Assembly: GCA_964420035.1 (NCBI GenBank)
Contig: CAYQQR010000016.1
Location: 1-64,000, forward strand
Length of the DNA stretch: 64,000 nt
Source: CAYQQR01 sp964420035
GTDB lineage: Bacteria > Bacteroidota > Bacteroidia > Bacteroidales > SM23-62
Direction: 5' to 3'
Shown here: positions 8,209-17,600 of the stretch, one piece after another
Numbering within the stretch: the stretch's first letter is position 1
Layout: the number at the start of each line of letters is the position of its first letter
The notes under the pieces: generated by a model
Seen by the model: the letters and a program-made list of their open reading frames with translations, nothing else
What the model was told of the DNA's origin: nothing
The model's database searches: none
Translations under genes and position numbers: made by a program

Positions 8209-9653
8209 TTGCTATTCATCTTTTTCATTAACAACTGAGACAATTTTGCGGGATCGGTTCCCCTCGGAACCGATTTCATAAGCTCGCCCATAAAAAACCC
8301 GATAAGTCCTTTTTTGCCTGAATTCAACGCACGCCATTTATCGGGATTATTAGCAATGGTATCTTCAATCAACGACAGAAGCTCTTTTTCATTATTCCCG
8401 GTGGAGATTTTTTCCTGATGAAGAAGGTCTTCAAAAGGAAGGTCCGGGTTATCCAACCATAAGGGCAGCAATACTTTAGCGGCCTGATGGTAGGAGAGTT
8501 CATTATGCTCCACCGTGGTGGCCAGTCGAGCCAGGTTTTCGGCACTGAATGGGAATTCGGCAATCAAACATTTCTGATTATTCAACCATTCCGTCACCGG
8601 ACCTTTGACCCATTTCAAGGCGGTGTTGGGCATACATACTTTGGTCATATTCATAAAAAATTCCAACCTGGCTCTTTCTTCACTGATCCATTGTGCATCC
8701 CGGGGATCGAGTTTGTATTCCTCCATCAGTTTTGTCATGGCTTCAGCCGGAAGCATTCCGGTTTCTTTTTCGATCTTTACCAGGTATGCATCATCCAGCA
8801 AAACGGGAGGGAGGTCCGGTTCCGGGAAATAACGGTAATCGAAGGCTTCCTCCTTGCCCCGCATGGAATAGGTTTTGTGGCGCACGGAGTCGTAGAGCCT
8901 GGTTTCCTGTAGGATAGATTTTCCTCTTTCTGCCAGGCGGATATGGCGCAGGATTTCATTTTCCAGGGCTTTTCTGACAAAGCTGAAGGAATTGAGGTTC
9001 TTGATTTCGCCGCGTGTTCCCAAAGTTTTTTCGCCGGTTCTGCGAATGGAAACATTGGCGTCGCAGCGGAGGCTGCCCTCCTCCATGTTGCCGTCGCTGA
9101 TATCCAGGTACCGTACCAGCTTCCTGATTTCCCTCAGGAAAAAATAGGCATCATCAGGACTGTGCAAAACCGGTTCGGTGACCAGTTCCAACAGGGGAAC
9201 CCCGGTCCGGTTCAAATCAATCAACGAATGCCCGGGCGCCTGGTCGTGAATGCTTTTGCCCGCATCTTCCTCGATATGGATGCGGGTTAGGTTGAAATAT
9301 TTCCATCGATCGTCAATCCATACCGGGACACGTCCTTCAAGACAGATGGGATGGTCGTGCTGACTGATCTGGTATCCTTTGGGTAGGTCGGTGTAAAAAT
9401 AGTTTTTCCTGGCAAAAGCGGTTTTCCGGTTGATCTTACAATTGAGCGCGAGGCCCAGCTTAATGGCGTATTCAACGGCTCTTTCATTTAAAACCGGCAG
9501 GGTACCCGGCAAGCCCAGGGATACAGGATGAATGCTTGTATTGGCTTCCAAACCGAAAAGTACCGGATCAGGGGAAAATAGTTTTGTATGGGTGTTCAGC
9601 TGGATGTGAACCTCTAATCCAATAACTGCCTCGTATTTTACGCTGCTATCCAT
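8205..9653 (-). CDS. gatB: Aspartyl/glutamyl-tRNA(Asn/Gln) amidotransferase subunit B
   Basis: GatB converts misacylated Glu-tRNA(Gln) and Asp-tRNA(Asn) to the correct amide forms as part of GatCAB. The 482-residue product begins with the family hallmark YEAVIGLEVHIQL. It contains LPGTLPVLN, the KNYFYTDLPKGYQISQ segment, HIEEDAGKS, DLNRTGVPLLELVTEP and GEIKNLNSF, then the GatB/YqeY tail domain. I use the ATG at 9653, because the 43 residues that an upstream start at 9782 would add come from a repeat-rich DNA segment and have no GatB similarity. gatA and gatC are not in the window. The 3' end overlaps the tlpA-like gene by 4 bp. Confidence 0.96.
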   Translation of the reverse strand: MDSSVKYEAVIGLEVHIQLNTHTKLFSPDPVLFGLEANTSIHPVSLGLPGTLPVLNERAVEYAIKLGLALNCKINRKTAFARKNYFYTDLPKGYQISQHDHPICLEGRVPVWIDDRWKYFNLTRIHIEEDAGKSIHDQAPGHSLIDLNRTGVPLLELVTEPVLHSPDDAYFFLREIRKLVRYLDISDGNMEEGSLRCDANVSIRRTGEKTLGTRGEIKNLNSFSFVRKALENEILRHIRLAERGKSILQETRLYDSVRHKTYSMRGKEEAFDYRYFPEPDLPPVLLDDAYLVKIEKETGMLPAEAMTKLMEEYKLDPRDAQWISEERARLEFFMNMTKVCMPNTALKWVKGPVTEWLNNQKCLIAEFPFSAENLARLATTVEHNELSYHQAAKVLLPLWLDNPDLPFEDLLHQEKISTGNNEKELLSLIEDTIANNPDKWRALNSGKKGLIGFFMGELMKSVPRGTDPAKLSQLLMKKMNSK

Positions 9654-9686
9654 ACGGCAATACAAATGTCCCGCGAAATTAATAAT

Positions 9687-9768
9687 AGTTCTCGGTTCTC
9701 GGTTCTCGGTTCTTTGATCTATGATTTTTCGATTTTTGATAAGTAAATCTAGGCGAGAACCGAGAACT
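9687..9768. repeat. Inverted repeat with tandem 7-bp words upstream of gatB
   Basis: AGTTCTCGGTTCTCG (9687-9701) is perfectly inverted at 9754-9768 (CGAGAACCGAGAACT). The left arm runs on as tandem GTTCTCG words. The AT-rich loop is about 52 bp. It lies between the divergent gatB and debranching-enzyme genes and could form a cruciform or a long RNA hairpin in the gatB leader. It belongs to the short-word intergenic repeats seen elsewhere in the window. Confidence 0.65.
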
Positions 9769-9830
9769 CTAAAAAATAACAATTTATTACCATAAGTATA
9801 TTGGTTTATTGAGTCTAATTGAAGATATTT

Positions 9831-9856
9831 GTTCTCCTTTTTCAGAAAGGGGGAAC
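9831..9856 (+). other. Hairpin in the leader of the glycogen cluster
   Basis: GTTCTCCTTT pairs with AAAGGGGGAAC around a 5-nt loop, with one G-U pair and one bulged G. It lies about 50 bp before the debranching enzyme start. There is no poly-T tract after it, so it is not a clear terminator; a regulatory or stabilising role is possible but unproven. Confidence 0.35.
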
Positions 9857-9905
9857 TTTGATATTAATTATCTAAAAAAGAGCGGATTATTAATAATTTG
9901 ATCAT

Positions 9906-11861
9906 ATGACCTATATAAGTTTTGATAAATCGCGATTGATTAATCTGGAATATTCCCTGAGCAGGGAAATATTGCGGACCAACCGGGCCGGATCATTTGC
10001 ATCCACTACCATTATTGGCTGTAATACAAGGAAGTATCATGGATTATTGATTTGTCCCCTGGAGCAATTCGGAGGAGAGAACCATGTGTTGTTGTCCAAT
10101 CTTGACGAAACCGTAATCGAGAAGAAAAAGGCGTTCAACCTGGGGATACATAAATATGAAGGCGACAATTACAGTCCAAAGGGGCATAAGTACGTCCGGT
10201 ATTTTGAGGCTGAAACCATAGCACGTACAACCTACAGGGTAGGAGAGGTGTTTTTGATCAAGGAAAGTCTTCTGGTGGAACGTCAACAACAAATACTGAT
10301 CAAATATTATTTGCAGGAAACGGAAGTACCGGTCACACTCCGATTGAAACCCCTCCTGGTATTCAGGAATTCGCACCATCTTTCCAAAGCCAATGAATAT
10401 GCCAATACCGGATATAACGAGGAGGAAAATGGAATTTCCTCCTGCCTGTACGAGGGCTACCCCAGGCTGTATATGCAGCTTTCCAGGAAACCTTTATTTG
10501 TTAATGATCTTGATTGGTATTACAATGTTGAATACCTGAGAGAAATGGAGCGGGGCTATAATTATAAGGAAGATATATTCACGCCCGGGTATTTCGAACT
10601 GAAGATGAAAGCCGGGGATACCGTTGTTTTCTCTGCATCCACATCCAAGGCAAATCCCCATACGCTAAAAAACAAATTTGCATCCGACCTCGGAAAGCGA
10701 ATACCCAGGACTTCTTATTACAACAGTCTGGTAAATGCTGCTCAGCAATTCATTGTAAAAAAAGAAAATAAGACTGAGATCATTGCAGGCTATCCCTGGT
10801 TCGGCACCTGGGGAAGGGATACCTTTATCGCCTTGCCGGGACTGACCCTTTCCCTGGATGATCCTCAATCATTCAAGGCTGTGGTGGATACGATGGTGAA
10901 GAGAATGCAGGGGGGGCTCTTTCCCAACATGGGTGAGGATGAAGCTCCGGCCTTTAACTCGGTGGATGCTCCCCTATGGTTTTTCTGGGCACTGCAGCAA
11001 TATACGTCTTTTAAAGAACCGGCAAAGATCTGGAAGCTCTATGGAAAACATATGAAGAACATTTTTCATGGTTTCCGGGATGGATTACCCTTTAATATTA
11101 AGATGCAGGAAAACGGTTTGATCTATGCCGGCGAAGAAGGAAAGGCTCTGACCTGGATGGATGCCGTGATCCATGACGGACCGGTAACACCAAGAACCGG
11201 TCTGCCCGTGGAGATCAACGCTCTTTGGTACAATGCGATCGAATTTTCACTACAACTGGCCAGCGAAGCCGGCGATAATCGCTTCGTAAGCAAATGGAAA
11301 TCATGGCCGGAAAAGATCATGGAATCTTTCATTCATACTTTCTGGGATGAAGAGCAGGGATATCTGGCAGATGTTGTCAGGGAATCAGAAAAAGACTGGT
11401 CGGTGCGGCCCAACATGGTCATTGCCACTTCCCTGGCATACAGTCCGCTCACCGGGGAAATGAAAAAACAGGTTTTGGATGTTGCCGAAGGAGAATTGCT
11501 CACCCCGCGTGGATTGCGTACGCTCTCTCCCAAGAATCCTGCTTACCGGGGAATTTATGAAGGCGACCAGGAAAACAGGGACCGGTCCTATCACCAGGGA
11601 TTGGTATGGCCCTGGTTGCTGGAGCATTTCTGTGAAGGATACCTGAAATTACATAAAAAATCAGGTTTGAACCGGGTAAAAGAATTATATCAGGGCTTTG
11701 AGGAAGAAATAAGCAGCCATGGAATTGGTACCATATCAGAAATATACGACGGAGATCCCCCGCACAAGGCCCGGGGCGCCATCTCACAAGCCTGGAGTGT
11801 AGCAGCTTTGTTGAGGATTCACGATATGATCGAAAAATATTCAAAAGACAGCTTGAAATGA
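9906..11861 (+). CDS. Glycogen debranching enzyme (GH133 amylo-alpha-1,6-glucosidase)
   Basis: This 651-residue protein removes alpha-1,6 branch stubs from glycogen or maltodextrin. The N-terminal beta domain (EYSLSREILRTNRAGSFAS, then NTRKYHGLL) is the GDE_N signature. The (alpha/alpha)6 catalytic domain starts near residue 265 and contains AGYPWFGTWGRDTFIALPG, PNMGEDEAPAFNSVDAPLWF, TWMDAV, PRTGLPVEINALWYNA and the late SYHQGLVWPWLLE. These are the acidic and aromatic active-site segments of the family. It is the first gene of a forward cluster and its stop overlaps the next glycosyltransferase by 4 bp (ATGA), so the two are translationally coupled. Bacteroidota glycogen clusters commonly hold this gene. 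Confidence 0.93.
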   Translation: MTYISFDKSRLINLEYSLSREILRTNRAGSFASTTIIGCNTRKYHGLLICPLEQFGGENHVLLSNLDETVIEKKKAFNLGIHKYEGDNYSPKGHKYVRYFEAETIARTTYRVGEVFLIKESLLVERQQQILIKYYLQETEVPVTLRLKPLLVFRNSHHLSKANEYANTGYNEEENGISSCLYEGYPRLYMQLSRKPLFVNDLDWYYNVEYLREMERGYNYKEDIFTPGYFELKMKAGDTVVFSASTSKANPHTLKNKFASDLGKRIPRTSYYNSLVNAAQQFIVKKENKTEIIAGYPWFGTWGRDTFIALPGLTLSLDDPQSFKAVVDTMVKRMQGGLFPNMGEDEAPAFNSVDAPLWFFWALQQYTSFKEPAKIWKLYGKHMKNIFHGFRDGLPFNIKMQENGLIYAGEEGKALTWMDAVIHDGPVTPRTGLPVEINALWYNAIEFSLQLASEAGDNRFVSKWKSWPEKIMESFIHTFWDEEQGYLADVVRESEKDWSVRPNMVIATSLAYSPLTGEMKKQVLDVAEGELLTPRGLRTLSPKNPAYRGIYEGDQENRDRSYHQGLVWPWLLEHFCEGYLKLHKKSGLNRVKELYQGFEEEISSHGIGTISEIYDGDPPHKARGAISQAWSVAALLRIHDMIEKYSKDSLK

Positions 11862-13144
11862 AGATTTTAATGTTTGGCTGGGAATTTCCCCCACACATAT
11901 CCGGTGGATTGGGTACCGCCTGCTATGGCTTGACCAAGGGAATGTCCCGTTTTGATGACCTGGATGTTACTTTTATCGTGCCCAAGGCTTTCGGCGACGA
12001 AGATCCTTCGCATGTAAATCTGCTGGGTGCATCAGAAGTTGAAATAAGTCAGAAAAATATCAGATATGCAGGCTTTTTAAAGGAGATCAAGTATATAGAG
12101 GTGGATTCCAACCTGATTCCCTACACCGATCCGGAAGAATATTTCAGGTTGTTGAATCAGGCGGGAAACGAAAATAAACAGCTTATCGACACCCATTTTT
12201 CGGGCAAGCTCAATTTCACGGGTGAATACGGACCCAACCTTTTCCGGGAAATTGCAGATTATGCCTTTGTGGCTTCTATTATTGCCGAAGAAAATCAACA
12301 TGAGCTGATCCATGCGCACGATTGGCTTACCTATCCGGCCGGTATGGCGGCAAAACATACTTCAGGCAAGCCTTTGATCATACATGTTCACGCCACCGAC
12401 TTTGACAGGAGCGGGGGCCGGGTGAATCCCGCGGTATTTGAAATTGAAAAAAAAGGTATGAAAGCCGCCGACAAGATCATTGCCGTAAGCAACCTGACCC
12501 GGAACACCATTATCGATAAATATGGCGTCGATCCGGGAAAGGTCGTTACGGTCTACAATGCCGTCGATCCGCTAAGCGATCTCGAAAAAAACTGGATGAA
12601 AAAAGGCTTTAACGAAAAGATCGTGACCTTCCTGGGCCGGATAACCATGCAGAAAGGGCCGGAGTATTTTCTGGAAGCAGCCAATAAAGTACTTTCTAAA
12701 ATGGACAATGTCCGCTTTGTCATGGCGGGCAGTGGGGATATGATGACGCGCATGGTACAGCGGGCGGCACAACTGCAGATTATGGACAAGTTTCATTTCA
12801 CCGGTTTTCTCAGGGGGGATGATGTATATCAAATGTTCCGTATCTCAGATGTATACGTTATGCCTTCCATCTCCGAACCTTTTGGGATTTCACCCCTGGA
12901 AGCCATACAATCCAATGTTCCTGTAATTATCTCCCACCAGTCAGGCGTTTCGGAGATCCTCAAATATGCCGTCAAGATTGATTTCTGGGATATCGATGCT
13001 ATGGCCGATGCCATTTACGGTATTCTGAATTATGAAGCATTGGCTGAAGTATTCAAACATGCAGGCCGTGAAGAAGTGGAAAATATGAAGTGGGAAAATT
13101 CAGCCCGTCAGGTACGGGAAATTTATTATTCTATGTTGAACTAA
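11858..13144 (+). CDS. GT4-type glycosyltransferase of the glycogen cluster
   Basis: The 428-residue product is a GT-B fold glycosyltransferase. The N-terminal MFGWEFPPHISGGLGTACYG is the donor/acceptor glycine loop also found in glycogen and starch synthase-like enzymes. Other visible motifs are IHAHDWLTYPAG, VNPAVFEIEKKG followed by IIAVSNLTR, FLGRITMQKGPEYFLEAA, and the nucleotide-sugar E-x7-E region SEPFGISPLEA. It most likely extends alpha-glucans or glycosylates a cluster-specific acceptor, but it differs from canonical GlgA and the fused GT3 in the next-but-one gene probably provides bulk synthesis. It overlaps the debranching gene by 4 bp and is followed after 20 bp by the GH57 gene. 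Confidence 0.85.
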   Translation: MKILMFGWEFPPHISGGLGTACYGLTKGMSRFDDLDVTFIVPKAFGDEDPSHVNLLGASEVEISQKNIRYAGFLKEIKYIEVDSNLIPYTDPEEYFRLLNQAGNENKQLIDTHFSGKLNFTGEYGPNLFREIADYAFVASIIAEENQHELIHAHDWLTYPAGMAAKHTSGKPLIIHVHATDFDRSGGRVNPAVFEIEKKGMKAADKIIAVSNLTRNTIIDKYGVDPGKVVTVYNAVDPLSDLEKNWMKKGFNEKIVTFLGRITMQKGPEYFLEAANKVLSKMDNVRFVMAGSGDMMTRMVQRAAQLQIMDKFHFTGFLRGDDVYQMFRISDVYVMPSISEPFGISPLEAIQSNVPVIISHQSGVSEILKYAVKIDFWDIDAMADAIYGILNYEALAEVFKHAGREEVENMKWENSARQVREIYYSMLN

Positions 13145-13164
13145 TACAAAGATAAATACGTACA

Positions 13165-14652
13165 ATGAGAACGATCTGTCTGTATTTCCAAATACATCAG
13201 CCATTCAGGCTGAAAAGATACCGTTTCTTTAATATCGGTCATGATCATTATTATTATGATGATTACAGCAATGAAAGCATCATCCATAAGGTAGCCATGA
13301 AAAGCTATCTTCCCGCGAATAAGATCATGAATTCATTGATTAAGAAGCATAAAAAGAATTTCAAAATTGCCTTTTCCATATCCGGTATTGCCTTGGACCA
13401 GTTTGAATTATATGCCCCTGAAGTTCTCGACAGCTTCCGCGAACTGGCAGATACAGGGAATGTCGAGTTTCTTGCCGAGACCAATGCGCACTCTCTGGCT
13501 TCCTTAAAAAATCCCCGGGAATTCCGGGATCAGGTTGACAAGCACCGCAAGCGGATCAAAGAACTTTTCGGCCAGGAGCCGAAGGTTTTCAGAAACACCG
13601 AACTGGTTTATTCGGACGAGATCGGCAAAATGGTGGGCGATATGGGCTTCAGAACACTTTTAACCGAGGGAGCCAAACACGTGTTGGGATGGAAAAGTCC
13701 GAATTACCTCTACAGCAATGCCATCAATCCGGATGTACGGATCCTTTTGAAGAATTTTAAACTAAGTGATGATATCGCTTTCCGATTTTCCAACAAGGGA
13801 TGGTCGGAATATCCCTTGACCACGGAGAAATTCACAGACTGGCTGAAGAAAATAGATCCCAGGGAGCCGACGGTCAATCTCTTTATGGATTATGAAACCT
13901 TTGGGGAACACCAATGGGAAGAGACCGGCATATTTGAGTTTCTAAAGCATCTTCCAACTACGGTTCTGAAAAACTCCGACTTTGTCTTCAGAACCCCATC
14001 CGGGGTTGCCGAAAACCTGGATCCTGTCTCAACCATCGAGGTCCCTTACCCCATATCATGGGCCGATGAAGAGCGCGACTTAACCGCCTGGCTGGGGAAC
14101 GAAATGCAGGATGAAGCATTCAACAAACTGTATAGTCTTACAGAGAAGATCAGGCAAATCCGGGACCCGGAGATTCTTAAGGACTGGGAATACCTTCAGG
14201 AAAGCGATCACTTTTATTATATGTGCACCAAATTTTTCTCTGACGGAGATGTGCATTCCTATTTCAATCCCTACAATTCACCCTATGATGCATTCATCAA
14301 TTATATGAATGTTCTCAGCGATTTTGTCATAAGGGTGAATGCAGCACTGCCCCGGACCGATAAGGATAAGGTGATAGCCAATCTATCCAGCATCATTGAA
14401 GAAAGAGATATGAAGGTGAAAAAATATGAAGAAGAACTTAAACGGCTGGAACAGTTAGTAACTGCCAAATCCAAAGAACCGGCACCCAAAACTGCTGTTG
14501 AAAAAGCAAAAAAACCGCTTTCAAGTTCAACGAAAACCGGTGCCAAGAGCTCTGGAACAGCACAAAAAAGCAGATCAACAAAAGGCAGACCGGCAAAAAG
14601 CGCATCCACAAGCAATAAGCGCAGCACCACCAGGAAGACAAGCAAAAAGTAA
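13165..14652 (+). CDS. GH57 alpha-amylase/4-alpha-glucanotransferase-like enzyme with basic low-complexity tail
   Basis: The 495-residue protein starts with the GH57 motif 1 region (CLYFQIHQPFR) and has motif 3 FRNTELVYSD, with the candidate nucleophile Glu146, and motif 4 FMDYETFGEH, with candidate acid/base Asp242. GH57 enzymes hydrolyse or transfer alpha-glucans. After a short coiled stretch at about residues 405-430, the last 60 residues are nearly all Lys, Ser, Thr, Ala, Arg and Gly (for example KSRSTKGRPAKSASTSNKRS). Such a tail is not part of the catalytic fold. It may bind polyanions or tether the enzyme; it resembles the tail on L21 in this genome. The gene lies inside the glycogen cluster, 20 bp after the GT4 gene. 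Confidence 0.88.
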   Translation: MRTICLYFQIHQPFRLKRYRFFNIGHDHYYYDDYSNESIIHKVAMKSYLPANKIMNSLIKKHKKNFKIAFSISGIALDQFELYAPEVLDSFRELADTGNVEFLAETNAHSLASLKNPREFRDQVDKHRKRIKELFGQEPKVFRNTELVYSDEIGKMVGDMGFRTLLTEGAKHVLGWKSPNYLYSNAINPDVRILLKNFKLSDDIAFRFSNKGWSEYPLTTEKFTDWLKKIDPREPTVNLFMDYETFGEHQWEETGIFEFLKHLPTTVLKNSDFVFRTPSGVAENLDPVSTIEVPYPISWADEERDLTAWLGNEMQDEAFNKLYSLTEKIRQIRDPEILKDWEYLQESDHFYYMCTKFFSDGDVHSYFNPYNSPYDAFINYMNVLSDFVIRVNAALPRTDKDKVIANLSSIIEERDMKVKKYEEELKRLEQLVTAKSKEPAPKTAVEKAKKPLSSSTKTGAKSSGTAQKSRSTKGRPAKSASTSNKRSTTRKTSKK

Positions 14653-14675
14653 GATCGTTTAACACAATTATTTCA

Positions 14676-17600
14676 ATGGAAAAAGAACTCATGAAACCTG
14701 ACTTCCTCTTTGAGGTTAGTTGGGAGGTATGTAATAAAGTCGGGGGAATTCATACGGTTATAGCCTCTAAGGTTCAGACCGCCAAAGCACTGATGGAAAA
14801 TAACTATGCATTGATCGGTCCCGATGTATGGCGGGATTCCGATGAAAACCCGGATTTTGAAGAAGACAGAAACCTCTTTAAAGCATGGCGTGGGAAGGCT
14901 GCACAGGAAGGATTGCGGGTCAGGACCGGCTGGTGGAAAATACCGGGCCGGCCCATGGCCATCATTGTCGACTTCACCCCTTTCATGGCAGAAAAAGATA
15001 AGATCCTGGCCAAGTTCTGGGAAAGCTATAAGCTTGATTCCATCTCGGGACAATGGGACTATATTGAACCCACCCTTTTCGGTTATGCCGCGGGGAAGGT
15101 TATCGAAAGTTTTTCCAGAAACAACCTGGGTGTCCGGGACAGGATCATAGCCCATTTTCATGAATGGATGACCGGCACCGGTTTGCTTTATCTGAAGGAA
15201 TTCATGCCCCAAATCGCAACCGTATTCACTACGCATGCCACTGTACTTGGGCGATCCATTGCAGGTAATCAATTGCCCTTATATGAGAAAATAAAGCAAT
15301 ACGACCGCGAAGCCAAGTCAAACGATTTCAATGTTACCTCCAAACAGTCCTGTGAAATGCTGTCGGCTCAGAATGCCGATGCTTTTACTACGGTTAGTTC
15401 CATAACAGCTATGGAATGTTCGCATTTTCTGGCCCAAGGGGTAGATGTTGTGACCCCAAATGGCTTTGAAGAAGACCTGGTGCCCCAGAATTCCGAATAC
15501 GATAAAAAAAGGTATGAAGCCAGGGAAAAGTTAATTCAGGTATCCCGTCATCTGCTTGGCTACGACCTTAAAGATCCTTTTTTTATAGCCACCAGCGGAC
15601 GTTATGAGTTCAAGAACAAAGGCATCGACCTGTTCATTGAAAGTCTTGGCAAACTGAAAAAAGAATTAAAAGCAGACAGGGACATTGTGGGCTGGGTATT
15701 GATACCGGCCGGACATCATGGTCCAAAAAGGGATTTACTGGATAAGCTGAACGGGGCAGATGTGGGCGTGGAGAAGAATCACGTGACCCATTATCTGAAC
15801 GATCCCGAACATGATCCGGTATTGGGGGCCATTAAACATTTCAATCTTTCAAACAAAAAACCGGATCCGGTCAGGATTATTTTTGTCCCTTGCTATTTAA
15901 ATGGTCAGGACGGCATTTTCAATATGCCTTATTATGATATCCTGATGGGCATGGATCTGACCATTTTTCCATCCTATTATGAACCCTGGGGCTATACCCC
16001 ATTGGAGAGTCTGGCTTTTAAGGTTCCCACAATAACCACCACGCTGGCAGGATTCGGAATGTGGGTGAAGGATAAGTATCCGGATCATGGGAAATCCATC
16101 TTTGTCCTCGACCGGAATGATCATAACGATGAAGATGTCGTAAAAGGGATCATGGATGCCACCACCACCATGCTCTCCGTTCCCGACAAGGAATATGCTG
16201 AAATCAGGGAACTTTGTGTTGAAGTGGCCCGTATTGCGCTTTGGTCGAAACAGTTTGGATACTACCGGCAGGCTTATGATCTGGCGATGCAAAAAGCTTC
16301 CAAACGAACGAATCTATATGTTGAAGCGGCACAGACCAAATTCCTGACCCCTGGAATCCAGTCGGTCCACCCCGGGTGGAGGCATTTTGTAGTTCAGAAA
16401 TCCGTGCCCAAAGAATTGCAACCTCTGGAACTATTAGCAAAGAATTTATGGTGGTCCTGGAACCAGGATGCCATTGAACTCTTTGAATCGGTTGATAAAG
16501 AACTATGGAAAGAATCCGGAGAAAACCCCATTGTCCTGCTGGAGAACACCAGCCTGAAGATGTATCAATCCCTGGCCGGGAACAAGCAATTCATGAAAAA
16601 GCTGGAATCGGTCTATGCCCGCTTCCGGGAATATATGGATCAAAAGGCCCATGCGGTTAAACCCAGGGTCGCTTATTTTTCAATGGAGTTTGGTTTGCAC
16701 CATAGTTTTAAATCTTATTCCGGCGGTCTGGGTATCCTGGCCGGTGATTACCTGAAGGAAGCAAGTGATTCCAACAGGGACATTGTTGGCATAGGCTTAT
16801 TGTACCGGAAGGGTTATTTTACCCAGCGTATGTCGGCCAACGGGGAACAATTCTCTGTTTACGAAGCCCAGGATTTTTCAAAACTTCCGTCTGCCCCGGT
16901 CCGGGATTCGGAAGGAAACTGGATGATGATCAGCATTCAACTACCCGGGCGCACACTTCGGGTACGCGTGTGGAAGATGGAACTGGGCCGGGTTGATCTT
17001 TATCTTCTGGATACGGATTTTGAGGCCAATACGGAACAGGATCGTTCTGTAACCCACCAGCTTTATGGAGGTGATAATGAAAACAGGCTCAAGCAGGAGC
17101 TGGTCCTGGGTATTGGAGGTATCCGGGCCCTGATGGCCATGGATATCCAGCCCGATCTGTATCACTGCAACGAGGGCCATGCTGCTTTCATCGGTCTGGA
17201 GTGTCTTCGCGGTCTGATCAGTGACAGGAGCCTGACTTTCCAGGAAGCCCTCGAGTGTGTCCGGGCCTCCACCCTTTTTACAACACATACACCGGTACCC
17301 GCCGGTCATGACACCTTCGATGAGGGATTGTTGCGGATGTATCTGGCTCATTACCCCGAGCTGCTTCAGATCTCCTGGGATGAATTGATGGGCCTGGGGC
17401 GGTTGCATCCGGAAGATATAGATGAACCTTTTTCCATGAGCTACCTGGCGGTAAATTGTTCCCAGGAAACCAACGGGGTTTCCAGATTGCACGGTGCGGT
17501 AACGAGAAATATGTTCAGCGACCTGTATAAAGGTTATACCCCCGAGGAATTGTATATCGGTCATGTAACCAATGGTGTTCATATACCTACCTGGACCGCC

